A program made the translations under genes and the position numbers. 21,241 bases of DNA from Phocaeicola_A sp964481755 (lineage in GTDB: Bacteria > Bacteroidota > Bacteroidia > Bacteroidales > Bacteroidaceae): assembly GCA_964481755.1 (NCBI GenBank), contig CAYZVH010000033.1:1-21241 (forward strand), written 5' to 3'. The notes under the pieces are model-generated. The model ran no database searches and was not told where the DNA came from. It was given only the letters and a program-made list of their open reading frames with translations. Of the stretch, positions 13,310 to 21,241 are shown piece after piece; the first letter of the stretch is position 1, and the number at the start of each line of letters is the position of its first letter.

Positions 13310-14797
13310 ATGCAAGGGACTTTCATCCTCCTCACGATTATCATCTACTTCGGATTGCTATACGCCATCTCTCGGTGGACCAGCAGAAAGCGTCAGGACA
13401 ACGACGCCTTCTTCCGTGGTAACCGGCAGTCGCCTTGGTATGTGGTCTCCTTCGGCATGATAGGTGCCTCGCTCTCCGGCGTGACGTTCGTCTCCGTGCC
13501 GGGCATGGTGAGCTCCATCGACATGACCTACATGCAGACGGTGTTCGGCTTCTCGATTGGCTATCTGGTGATAGCCCACGTGCTGTTGCCGCTCTACTAC
13601 AAACTCAACCTCACCTCCATCTACACTTATCTGGGACAACGCATCGGCCCGCGGGCCTACCACACGGGAGCGGTGTTCTTCCTCATATCGAAGATGACCG
13701 GTGCCGCGGCGCGGCTCTATCTGGTCTGCGTCATCCTGCAACATTTCGTCTTCGACCCGCTGGGGATTCCCTTCGTGGTGACAGCCACCGTCTTGGTGAT
13801 TCTCATTTGGCTCTACACCCACAAGAGCGGCATACGCGCTATCGTGTGGACCGACACGCTGCAAACCTTCTGCCTCTTCGCGGCGCTGGGGCTCATCCTC
13901 TATCATGTGTGCGGTAAGCTGGGGCTCGACTTCGGCGGATTCCTGACCACCATACGCGAGAGCGACCACAGCCGCATCTTCGTGTTCGACGACTGGCAGT
14001 CGAAGCAGAACTTCTTCAAGCAGTTCTTCAGCGGCATCTTCATCACCATCGTTATGACAGGGCTGGACCAGGACATGATGCAGAAGAACCTGACCTGCCG
14101 CAACCTAAAGGAGGCCAAGAGGAACATGTATTGCTACGGCTTCTCGTTCATCCCGGCCAACTTCCTCTTCCTGTCGCTGGGCATTCTACTGCTCATGCTT
14201 GCCCCGCAGATGGGACTGAGCATTCCCCAAGCTGGCGACGACCTGTTGCCGATGTTTGCCGCCGAGGGTCATCTGGGCTTCGCCGTGCTGGTGTTCTTCA
14301 CCATCGGCATCATCGCCGCGGCCTTCTCCAGCGCCGACTCGGCACTGACGGCCCTCACCACCAGCTTCTGTGTGGACATCCTCCACGTGGACAAGCGCAT
14401 GCCGACCGAAGCGGAACAAACCCGCAAGCGGGTACACATAGCAGTCTCCGTCATCTTCATCCTCTTCATCTGGTTGTTCAAGGCGGCCAACAGCCGCAGT
14501 GTGATAGATGCCATCTACGTGCTGGCGTCCTACACCTACGGCCCATTGCTCGGACTCTTCACGTTCGGCCTCTTCACCCGGCGCCTGCCGCGCGACCGCT
14601 TCGTGCCCTACGTGGCAGTGGCCTCGCCCATCATCTGTTACCTCACAGACTGGCTCACCTATCGTTACACGGGCTACCGGTTCGGCTACGAGATACTGAT
14701 GCTCAACGGACTGCTCACCTTCACGGGACTATTATTATTGTCAATCTATAAACACAAGAATCATGGAAATTACCAGTGCCGACTTCGTCATCAGTAA
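13310..14797 (+). CDS. Sodium:solute symporter (SSS family)
   Basis: 495 aa inner-membrane protein with about 12-13 hydrophobic segments, the first beginning at residue 4 (FILLTIIIYFGLLYAI). The family couples Na+ entry to uptake of sugars, sialic acid, amino acids or similar solutes. SSS features: FRGNRQSPWYVVSFGMIGAS near the N-terminus (the conserved non-helical TM1 region), SGVTFVSVPG, TGLDQDMMQKNLTCRN around the middle, and AFSSADSALTALTTSF at about 338-353, the Na+-site region. The start is fixed by the promoter at 13255-13285. It is divergent from the uronate-type epimerase/kinase pair, so a uronic acid or other sugar is a possible cargo (inference only). Its last 35 bp overlap the start of engB in another frame, so expression of the two may be linked. 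Confidence 0.9.
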   Translation: MQGTFILLTIIIYFGLLYAISRWTSRKRQDNDAFFRGNRQSPWYVVSFGMIGASLSGVTFVSVPGMVSSIDMTYMQTVFGFSIGYLVIAHVLLPLYYKLNLTSIYTYLGQRIGPRAYHTGAVFFLISKMTGAAARLYLVCVILQHFVFDPLGIPFVVTATVLVILIWLYTHKSGIRAIVWTDTLQTFCLFAALGLILYHVCGKLGLDFGGFLTTIRESDHSRIFVFDDWQSKQNFFKQFFSGIFITIVMTGLDQDMMQKNLTCRNLKEAKRNMYCYGFSFIPANFLFLSLGILLLMLAPQMGLSIPQAGDDLLPMFAAEGHLGFAVLVFFTIGIIAAAFSSADSALTALTTSFCVDILHVDKRMPTEAEQTRKRVHIAVSVIFILFIWLFKAANSRSVIDAIYVLASYTYGPLLGLFTFGLFTRRLPRDRFVPYVAVASPIICYLTDWLTYRYTGYRFGYEILMLNGLLTFTGLLLLSIYKHKNHGNYQCRLRHQ

Positions 14798-15359
14798 CAC
14801 ACAACCGAGCAAATGTCCGCAGGACGGACTGCCAGAGTACGCGTTCATAGGAAGGTCCAACGTTGGCAAATCGAGTCTGATAAACATGCTCACCAGACGG
14901 CCTAAGTTGGCCATGACCTCCGCCACGCCGGGAAAGACACTGCTGATAAACCACTTCATCATCAACAAGAAGTGGTACTTGGTGGACTTGCCCGGATACG
15001 GCTACGCCCAGCGCAGCAAGAAGCAGCAGGACAAGATCACCAAGGTGATAGAGGACTATGTGTTGGAACGCGAGCAGATGACCTGTCTGTTTGTGCTGAT
15101 TGACATCCGTCTGGAGCCTCAGAAGATAGACCTGGAGTTCATCGAATGGTTGGGCGAGAACGGCATTCCCTTCGCCATCGTCTTCACGAAAGCCGACAAG
15201 CTCTCCGCCCCCAAAGTGCGGGCCAACGAGGCCAGTTACCTACAGAAGCTACAGGAGAGTTGGGAGGAACTGCCGCCCCACTTCATCACCTCCAGCGAGA
15301 AAGGCACCGGCCGCGACGAGCTGCTCTCCTACATCGACGAGATAAACAAATCGCTCTAG
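14763..15359 (+). CDS. engB: Ribosome biogenesis GTP-binding protein YihA/YsxC
   Basis: 198 aa, typical size. This essential TRAFAC GTPase assists late large-subunit (50S) assembly. All GTPase motifs are visible: G1 GRSNVGKS (30-37), G2 region TSATPGKT (52-59), G3 DLPGYG (75-80), G4 TKAD (142-145), and a G5-like TSS near the C-terminus (HFITSSEKGTG). The start ATG lies inside the symporter gene, 35 bp before its stop; MEITSADFVIS aligns with the usual family N-terminus, so the overlap appears real. No own promoter is obvious. The next gene is convergent, and repeat array C fills the gap downstream. Confidence 0.95.
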   Translation: MEITSADFVISNTQPSKCPQDGLPEYAFIGRSNVGKSSLINMLTRRPKLAMTSATPGKTLLINHFIINKKWYLVDLPGYGYAQRSKKQQDKITKVIEDYVLEREQMTCLFVLIDIRLEPQKIDLEFIEWLGENGIPFAIVFTKADKLSAPKVRANEASYLQKLQESWEELPPHFITSSEKGTGRDELLSYIDEINKSL

Positions 15360-15385
15360 GGAATCCATAGCATCCACCGCCCAAC

Positions 15386-15528
15386 GTCCGCTGAAGTCGA
15401 CTAGCTACTCGGCTATATAAGACAAGTGGAATCAGGGGGGCATGACATACCCCCCCGAGGGCCATCGTCCAATGAAGTATACTTCATCGGGCATCGAATA
15501 TACTTCATCGGCCATCGAAGTATACCTC
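15386..15528. repeat. Semi-palindromic repeat array C (AAGTATACTT-type cores)
   Basis: Units: 15467-15485 (core GAAGTATACTTC, perfect 12-bp palindrome), 15486-15506 (ATCGGGCATCGAATATACTT + C, 21 bp) and 15507-15528 (linker ATCGGCCA, core TCGAAGTATACCTC, 22 bp). An isolated upstream copy at 15386-15404 (GTCCGCTGAAGTCGACTAG) matches the first unit GTCC..TGAAGT..ACT and has the palindrome AGTCGACT. Between them G6 (15435-15440) and C7 (15450-15456) could pair as a small hairpin. Located between convergent engB and helicase genes. Confidence 0.6.
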
Positions 15529-15560
15529 CCTGTTTCGGGCTATGGTAAACTCATGCCCGC

Positions 15561-18500
15561 TTATCGTTTCTGTATCATCTTCAAGAGATCGTCGCCCGTG
15601 AGCTTGTGGCTCATGTCCGAACCTTCGAGGATGTCCTGCACCAACGCTTGCTTCTGCTCGTGCAGCCGCTGGATTTTCTCCTCGATGGTGCCTTCGGCAA
15701 TGAGGTGATAGACCATGACAGACTGTTGCTGCCCGATGCGGTGCGTACGGTCGGTCGCCTGTGCCTCGATGGCAGGGTTCCACCACGGGTCAGCATGAAT
15801 CACGTAGTTGGCACGGGTCAGGTTCAGACCCAGACCTCCCGCCTTGAGGGAGATGAGGAACACGGGGCACTCGCCGTCCTGGAACTGCTTCACCAGTTTC
15901 TGGCGAGTCTTGATGTCCACCGAGCCATCTATATATAAATAGGTAATGTTCTCCTTGTCGAGGGCTTCGCGGATGAGAGCCAGGTAGGAGGTGAACTGCG
16001 AGAACACCAACACTCCCCCATTCTTCTTCCCGTCCTTGTCCGGGGAGAGACCTTCCAACATGGTCTGAAGCAGCTCGACGAGCGCGGTTATCTTGGAGCC
16101 TTGCTGGCCGTTGTTGCCCTTCTTACCCTCCTCCACCAGGCGGCAGTCGCACGAGCACTGGCGCAAGCGGGTAATCTCGCTGAGGGTGTTCACCGACACC
16201 TTGCTGCCTTTCTCGTTGAGCAACATCTGCTCCGCCTTCCGGCGCAACACCTCGTAGACCAGCATCTCCTCCTCGCTGAGAGCCACGTGTCGGTAGATCT
16301 CTTCCTTGGGAGGCAACTCCTTCGCCACCTTCTCCTTGGTACGGCGCAGCATAAATGGCTTTATCAAGCGGTCCAGCTCAGCCTGCATCACCTTGTCGCC
16401 ATTCTGTTCGATGGGGGTGATGAAGCGGCGGTTGAAGTCCTCGAAGGAGCCCAACAGGCCGGGGTTGACGAACTGGAAGAGGTTCCACAGCTCGCCGAGA
16501 TGATTCTGCACCGGGGTGCCGGTCAGCATCACGCGGTTGTCGCTCTTCAGCTGCATAGCCACGGCGGACGTCTTCGCACCGCGGTTCTTTATGACATGGG
16601 CCTCATCGAGGCAAATCGTGTTCCAGTGCTTGGCGGTGATCTCATCCTTCACGCTGAGCAGCAGTCCGTACGTGGTGACGACCACATCGCCTGCCTTAGC
16701 CTCGCCGATGGTCGCCGAGCGGTCAGTGGCGAAGTTGAGGAGCGAGACGTTCAGCGACGGGGCGAACTTCTCGAACTCCATCTTCCAGTTGGGTGCCACG
16801 GATGCCGGGGCCACTACCAACGCCGGACCTTCCTTCGCCTTCAACAGCAGGAAGGCAATGGTCTGTATGGTCTTTCCAAGTCCCATGTCGTCGGCCAGCA
16901 GGGCTCCCGCGCCCCACTCGTTGAGCCGTGCCATCCAGCAGTATCCCTCCTTCTGGTAGTTACGCAGCTTGGCTTTCAGCGTCTTAGGCACGGCCGGCGT
17001 ATAGGTGCTTGCCGTCTTTATGCGTTCGCGTATCTTCTTTAGTTCCTCGTCCTCGGCCAAGGTCAGCTCTCCGTCGGTGACGTCAGCGCCCAGCAGGGCG
17101 GCCGAGAAGGGCGAGAGTTGCAACTTGCCGTGTGACCGGGAGGCGATGGCGTTCAGCTGATCGAGTTGCTTGCGCAGTTTGTCGCTGATTGCCAGGAACT
17201 CTCCTTCGCCCAAGCGGACGTACTGTCCACGGCTATGGCCAACCAGTTCCAGCAGTTGCGCCATGGAGAGGACCTTGTCCTGGTCCACCTGCACATTGCC
17301 CTCTATCTCGAACCATCCGTTCTCTTTCTTCTTGATGGAACCGCTCCAGGCACCGCCCGGACGTCTCACCTTGATGCGCGCGCCCTCTTTCCATTCGCAC
17401 ACGATGTAGTCGGTATGTTGCTGCGCGTAATCGATGAGCGGCAACAGTTCGTCGGAGCCTAGTACCACGGATTCTTCCGTCTTCAGTTCCTCTATGCCGA
17501 TGTCCTCCATCAGTTGCTTCAGTCGTTTCCGCTCCAGCGAGGTGTCGCGCACCACCCGCACATATTGTCCCTCGGCATTTTGGGCTATCACCTCCTTTCC
17601 TTCACGGCCGGGCTTGCATTGTGTCCTGCTCCCTTCGAGAGGGCGCACGAAAGCGGAGACACTGTACGAGATAGCATCGTGGGGCGTTATCTGCAAGGTG
17701 AGCATGGCATCGCCCTGTACGGTAGGCAACGTGCTGCCGCCTTCTATCAGGTCGCTGTTCACCTCTATCTTTCCGCCCAACTGGGACAAGAAGGTTTTCA
17801 GTTGTTCCTCGGCCTCCAGGGGGAATTGTTTCAACGTAAGCAGACGGCGGTAGAACATCTTCTGCTCGTCGGTCACCCGGACGAAGTCTATCGCCGAGGA
17901 GGTCTTCTTGACCACGATGTTTCCGTCGTCCAGTTTATCGAGCGGCACATTGCTCGTCACCTCGAATCCCGCGTCTGTACGGTTCAGGCTGATGAAGGCC
18001 GGCTGTTCGCGCACCTCCATCAATGTATAGGGAGCCGAGTTGCCGCTGTAGAGTCGGCTCTCCTGCACCATCTCGGGCAACACGTGTTTCAGGCGCAGGT
18101 CCTCGTAGTAAAATTCCGAGTCGTTAAAGGCCCGCTTGGCGATGCGCCTGTCGTCGGCATTCATTTCCGGTATGTTCAAGAAGAGGAACTTCTGCATGGA
18201 AACAGCCTTGCCGGCACTCCACGCGCCGCTCTTCAGCACCGACTGCAGACGTACGTCCACCGTATCGCCGCGTTTGCTAAGGAAATAGGCCAGGCGCGTG
18301 GTCCGGTTGCTGCCATCCTCATTGGATTTACCCATGAGATCGTCGAGCACCTTCTTCCACTCCGGCTTTCGGTAGATGGACGAGAGCAACCCCTCTGTGC
18401 CGTACGCACGGTTGGCCTCCTGTTCCGACTCCGCGTCGAGCGGGATGTACTTTCGCTGTTCTTGTTTAAAGATGAGCCATCGCGGGGAGCGAAATCTGTA

Positions 18501-19589
18501 TTCTGTAACAGGAATTTCCACATAGTTGAGTATAAGATAAGCCATCACTCGGTTCATGCTTTCACTGGTTCTCAACAATCGGTCTACATCGGCTTGAATG
18601 GTTTCGTTGGAGGCGCGGACATAGAGTATATTATACAGTATCTGTGCCGCCTGGTTGGTGGTGGTGCTTAACTTATTCAACGACACGCACGCCGCCTTAC
18701 CCTCATCGGACTGCGACAGGTAGCAGATGATTACAAAGAAGAAGTTAAGAATCTCACTGTCAAAGAGTACCGTGTGTTTGCGCTCCTCCTTGCACAGCAA
18801 CGTCAGCGCCTTGCTGTAGAGTTTGAATGCCTCGTCATAGTTGTGGTGGTAGGCTTCGTTGAGCGCGGTCAGTATGCAGTGGTACTTGTTGTTGTAAAGG
18901 ATAGGCGTGGATGGCCAATGGCCATAAGTCATATAGTCGATGAGGTCGCACAGGCACAGATACCGTCGTTTCACATCTGTGTATACCTGCCAATCGATCT
19001 CTTCTATCAGGCTCTTTACGTTGCCTACATTGAGTATAGCCTCATGATGTAAAGCGTCTTCTAGTGTGTAGCCTATGATGGCGTTTGAATTCTCCCATCG
19101 GAGACTCTTGATGAACGGACGGAAGCGGGCATCATCGATGTGCGGTCCCAATATATTCGTCAAATCTATGTTGGAGAGGCTAACCCGACGGTCCACCACA
19201 GGGTTTTTGAACCCTCCGTAGATGTAGTCCCAAAACATTTTCTGCAAAGGGTCTTGTTTATAAGTCTTTTCGGCTTTGACCACCTTATCAATCAACGGCT
19301 TCTCGTACTCAATGAAGTAGAGCATGGAATAAATCATAATAGAATTATCGATGCTGAAGGTGTATACAGTCGAGAAATAGTTGTAATCTTTTATACGAAT
19401 GAGCCCACATTGATAGAGTTCAGTGGAGACACTATGGAGGTCGACCGTGTTGTCGCCCGACAACTGTTGCACCAATTGACTCAACTGTTTAATATCCACC
19501 TTCGAGAGGTCATAGATGGTATAGAGCGCGACCAGGACTTTTTCCGACGGGTCGAGGTCCTGAAAGAATATTTTATAATCTACGTACAT
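15561..19589 (-). CDS. Large SNF2-family DEAD/DEAH helicase
   Basis: 1342 aa, cytoplasmic. The C-terminal ~480 residues are a complete SNF2 motor: motif I LADDMGLGKT (898-907, Lys 906), motif II DEAH (995-998), motif III LTGTPVQNHLGELWNLF, the helicase-C segment VFSQFTSYLALIREAL and GLGLNLTRANYVIHADPWWNP, and motif VI TDRTHRIGQQ with HRIGQ at 1283-1287. Such proteins translocate on double-stranded DNA and remodel protein-DNA complexes, RapA-like. The first ~860 residues have no motif I can name: residues about 1-400 look helical, residues about 550-860 are beta-rich and resemble the bacterial SNF2-associated region. Long helicases of this kind are common single genes in Bacteroidales. It is divergent from the MenD-like gene and has its own -7 box at 19651-19658. 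No methylase or nuclease gene adjoins it, so a defence role is not supported. Confidence 0.9.
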   Translation of the reverse strand: MYVDYKIFFQDLDPSEKVLVALYTIYDLSKVDIKQLSQLVQQLSGDNTVDLHSVSTELYQCGLIRIKDYNYFSTVYTFSIDNSIMIYSMLYFIEYEKPLIDKVVKAEKTYKQDPLQKMFWDYIYGGFKNPVVDRRVSLSNIDLTNILGPHIDDARFRPFIKSLRWENSNAIIGYTLEDALHHEAILNVGNVKSLIEEIDWQVYTDVKRRYLCLCDLIDYMTYGHWPSTPILYNNKYHCILTALNEAYHHNYDEAFKLYSKALTLLCKEERKHTVLFDSEILNFFFVIICYLSQSDEGKAACVSLNKLSTTTNQAAQILYNILYVRASNETIQADVDRLLRTSESMNRVMAYLILNYVEIPVTEYRFRSPRWLIFKQEQRKYIPLDAESEQEANRAYGTEGLLSSIYRKPEWKKVLDDLMGKSNEDGSNRTTRLAYFLSKRGDTVDVRLQSVLKSGAWSAGKAVSMQKFLFLNIPEMNADDRRIAKRAFNDSEFYYEDLRLKHVLPEMVQESRLYSGNSAPYTLMEVREQPAFISLNRTDAGFEVTSNVPLDKLDDGNIVVKKTSSAIDFVRVTDEQKMFYRRLLTLKQFPLEAEEQLKTFLSQLGGKIEVNSDLIEGGSTLPTVQGDAMLTLQITPHDAISYSVSAFVRPLEGSRTQCKPGREGKEVIAQNAEGQYVRVVRDTSLERKRLKQLMEDIGIEELKTEESVVLGSDELLPLIDYAQQHTDYIVCEWKEGARIKVRRPGGAWSGSIKKKENGWFEIEGNVQVDQDKVLSMAQLLELVGHSRGQYVRLGEGEFLAISDKLRKQLDQLNAIASRSHGKLQLSPFSAALLGADVTDGELTLAEDEELKKIRERIKTASTYTPAVPKTLKAKLRNYQKEGYCWMARLNEWGAGALLADDMGLGKTIQTIAFLLLKAKEGPALVVAPASVAPNWKMEFEKFAPSLNVSLLNFATDRSATIGEAKAGDVVVTTYGLLLSVKDEITAKHWNTICLDEAHVIKNRGAKTSAVAMQLKSDNRVMLTGTPVQNHLGELWNLFQFVNPGLLGSFEDFNRRFITPIEQNGDKVMQAELDRLIKPFMLRRTKEKVAKELPPKEEIYRHVALSEEEMLVYEVLRRKAEQMLLNEKGSKVSVNTLSEITRLRQCSCDCRLVEEGKKGNNGQQGSKITALVELLQTMLEGLSPDKDGKKNGGVLVFSQFTSYLALIREALDKENITYLYIDGSVDIKTRQKLVKQFQDGECPVFLISLKAGGLGLNLTRANYVIHADPWWNPAIEAQATDRTHRIGQQQSVMVYHLIAEGTIEEKIQRLHEQKQALVQDILEGSDMSHKLTGDDLLKMIQKR

Positions 19590-19650
19590 AATCTAACCAA
19601 TAATACAGGAAAAGGCCGGACCCGCAAAGGCCCGTGCCGTCATTAGTGCG

Positions 19651-19658
19651 CAAAGATA
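19651..19658 (-). promoter_or_regulatory. -7 box of the helicase gene
   Basis: On the - strand TATCTTTG fits TAnnTTTG, about 60 bp before the ATG at 19589. The -33 position lacks a clear TTG. It is embedded in the inverted repeat AGATAA-N5-TTATCT (19654-19670 on the + strand). Confidence 0.45.
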
Positions 19659-19698
19659 ACGCTTTTATCTGATAAATCCGCACAAGAGGGCGCATGAG

Positions 19699-19729
19699 TT
19701 GGCACATTCAAATAAAAGTTCTATTTTTG
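19699..19729 (+). promoter_or_regulatory. Promoter of the MenD-like gene
   Basis: TTG at 19699-19701 and TATTTTTG at 19722-19729 are 20 bp apart. The start near 19736 gives a leader of about 26 nt before the ATG at 19762. Confidence 0.65.
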
Positions 19730-19761
19730 TGACGTAAATCACCAACTAACAGTTTGTGTTC

Positions 19762-21241
19762 ATGTATTCAGATAAAAGGAATATACTTCAATTGGCTGCG
19801 CTGCTCAAGGCACACGGCATCCACAAGATGGTGCTCTGCCCAGGTGTGCACAATGCGGCAATCGTGCAGACACTCTCCAACATAGATTCATTCCACTGCT
19901 ACGCCATGACGGATGTGCGCAGTGCGGGATTCTTCGCCATCGGCCTCTCGATGCAAGGAGGAGGCACGGCGGTCGTCTGCTGCGACGCGGGGGCCTCGCT
20001 GGCCAACCTCTACCCTGCCGTGGCGGAAGCCGCCCGTCAACAGATACCGCTCATCATCGTGTCGGCGGACCAGCCCACCCTCTGCAGCGGGACGGTCGAG
20101 TCCTACTCGATACCTCAGGAACGTTTATTCGGCGAGCTCGTCAAGCTGTCCGTCACCCTGCCCGACGTACGGACGGATGAGGAGGAGCTCCACTGCAACC
20201 GGATGATTAACGAAGCCATACTGGAGACCCATCACCACGGCAACGGTCCGGTGCACCTCAATGTGCCGGTGGCAGAGCCTATGTATCGGTTCACCGCCAA
20301 GGAGTTGCCCGACGTGCGGACCATCACCCGCTACCAAGGACTCAGCCTCTACGACCGCGACTACAACGACCTGATAGACCGGCTGAACAAACACAACCGC
20401 CGCATGGTGGTGGCCGGACAGATGAGCCTCATCTACCTCTACGACAAACAGTATGAGAAGCCCCTGGCCAAGCAGTTCGTATGGCTGACGGAACACCTGG
20501 GGAACAAGACCGTCCCCGGTACGCCGATACGTAACTTCGACTCTGCCATCAGTTCCATGAGCGAAGACCGCCTCATCACCATGAAACCGGACTTGCTCAT
20601 CACATTCGGCGGACAGGTGGTGTCGAAGCAACTGAAGAAGTATTTCAAGAACTACCCACCCAAAGAACATTGGCATGTGTCGCAGGACGGCAAGCTGACC
20701 GACCCCTTTGGCATACAAACTACAGTGATAGAGATGAACCCGTTTGAGTTCTTCGAGAAGGTGGTGCGTCTGATGGATGCGAAGCCGACCAACTTCCCGC
20801 TGGTGTGGGAAAACTACTGCAAGACCATCGTCGCCCCGTCGTTCCCCTACACGCAGATGGCCGTCATCGGCAAGTTGATGCAGTCGCTGCCCGGCAACTG
20901 TGCCCTGCATCTGGCCAATGGCTCCGTGGTGCGCTATGCCCAGCTGTTCCCCCTAGCGCCGGAGGTGGAGGTGTGCGGCAACCAAGGCACGGGCGGCATC
21001 GAAGGGTGCCTGTCCACCGCCATTGGCTATGCGACGGCTTCGGACAAGCTGAACTTTGTGGTCATTGGCGACCTCAGTTTCTTTGTGGACATGAATGCTC
21101 TGTGGTGCCAACACGTTCGTCCTAACCTGCGCGTCCTGTTGCTCAACAATGGTGGAGCGGAAGGTTTTCACACCCTGCCCGGTATGGACAAGGGCAGCAA
21201 CTCCCTGCCCTACCTGACAGCCGGCCACCAGACATCGGCCC
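19762..21241 (+). CDS. MenD-like ThDP-dependent protein lacking canonical catalytic residues (3' end outside window)
   Basis: 493 codons are visible and open to the window edge; MenD is normally about 555 aa. The overall sequence follows Bacteroidales MenD (SEPHCHC synthase, menaquinone pathway): MYSDKRNILQLAALLKAHGI, RSAGFFAIGL, an ITRYQGLSLYDRDYNDL segment, MVVAGQMSLIYL, LHLANGSVVRYAQL, and the ThDP-diphosphate loop IGDLSFFVDMNALW (from about 435) with LLNNGG. Key positions differ: the CPGSRN loop is CPGVHN (29-31), the ThDP-activating Glu of TDER is Val52, SADR is SADQ (Gln104), and NRG of the C-terminal substrate arginine is NQG (Gln408). R391 in VVR is kept. The frame and codon use are normal, so this looks like a maintained paralogue with altered chemistry, or a pseudoenzyme, rather than a working MenD. 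Confidence 0.8.
   Translation, partial: MYSDKRNILQLAALLKAHGIHKMVLCPGVHNAAIVQTLSNIDSFHCYAMTDVRSAGFFAIGLSMQGGGTAVVCCDAGASLANLYPAVAEAARQQIPLIIVSADQPTLCSGTVESYSIPQERLFGELVKLSVTLPDVRTDEEELHCNRMINEAILETHHHGNGPVHLNVPVAEPMYRFTAKELPDVRTITRYQGLSLYDRDYNDLIDRLNKHNRRMVVAGQMSLIYLYDKQYEKPLAKQFVWLTEHLGNKTVPGTPIRNFDSAISSMSEDRLITMKPDLLITFGGQVVSKQLKKYFKNYPPKEHWHVSQDGKLTDPFGIQTTVIEMNPFEFFEKVVRLMDAKPTNFPLVWENYCKTIVAPSFPYTQMAVIGKLMQSLPGNCALHLANGSVVRYAQLFPLAPEVEVCGNQGTGGIEGCLSTAIGYATASDKLNFVVIGDLSFFVDMNALWCQHVRPNLRVLLLNNGGAEGFHTLPGMDKGSNSLPYLTAGHQTSA

Noticed and set aside
15435..15456. G6...C7 hairpin as a terminator of engB
   Set aside because: The stem is only G-C homopolymer pairing with no T-tract after it; it may be chance or slippage-prone sequence, so it was left as part of array C.
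16101..18671. Two long + strand frames (313 and 385 codons) opposite the helicase
   Set aside because: The helicase motifs are complete on the - strand; the + strand frames have no known motif or promoter.

Overview
The window reads as a chromosomal piece of a fairly GC-rich member of the Bacteroidales (Bacteroidaceae/Prevotellaceae type). The reasons are promoters of the Bacteroidota form (TTG/TTTG near -33, TAnnTTTG near -7, about 20 bp apart) in front of several genes, weak or absent Shine-Dalgarno sequences, and protein families typical of this order: a kinase-transketolase-RpiB sugar operon, an NrtR/AraR-like Nudix regulator, GH29 and GH141-like exported enzymes, a very long SNF2 helicase and a Bacteroidales-type MenD-like protein. 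The species cannot be named from the sequence alone.

Layout. (1) 1-3096: the end of a pentose-catabolic operon on the + strand: FGGY sugar kinase (5' cut), transketolase, RpiB, terminator. (2) 3097-3763: a gene-poor stretch with a C-terminal remnant of an AAA-ATPase/PD-(D/E)XK nuclease gene, a short palindromic repeat array, and a promoter flanked by two matching 17-bp palindromes. (3) 3764-6702+: a + strand operon that looks devoted to ADP-ribose chemistry: Nudix-winged-helix protein, von Willebrand A/macro-like fusion, ADP-ribosylglycohydrolase, and a DUF1810 gene cut by a 100-N assembly gap. This is the best candidate for a little-described system here. (4) 6935-10584: divergent exported glycan enzymes, GH29 alpha-L-fucosidase (-) and a GH141-like beta-helix protein (+). 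(5) 10585-13285: two repeat arrays around a strong bidirectional terminator, then a - strand pair: a GHMP kinase resembling plant galacturonokinase more than galactokinase (broken by one extra G) and a UDP-glucuronate 4-epimerase-type enzyme. (6) 13255-15359: a Na+/solute symporter divergent from that pair, overlapping the ribosome-assembly GTPase gene engB. (7) 15386-19589: another repeat array and a 1342-residue SNF2 helicase (-). (8) 19651-21241: divergent promoters and the first 493 codons of a MenD-like ThDP protein that lacks the catalytic glutamate and most substrate-binding arginines of true MenD.

How the parts work together (inference). Region 1 feeds phosphorylated pentoses into the pentose-phosphate pathway. 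In region 3 an ADP-ribose-binding Nudix repressor probably controls its own operon through two operators about five helical turns apart, and the operon products would bind or remove ADP-ribose. Regions 5-6 could form an import and salvage route galacturonate -> galacturonate-1-P -> UDP-GalA <-> UDP-GlcA. Across the window, intergenic regions carry short arrays of a 20-23 bp semi-palindromic unit (linker like ATCGRCCA, then a core ending in CTC) that I do not recognise as a described element.
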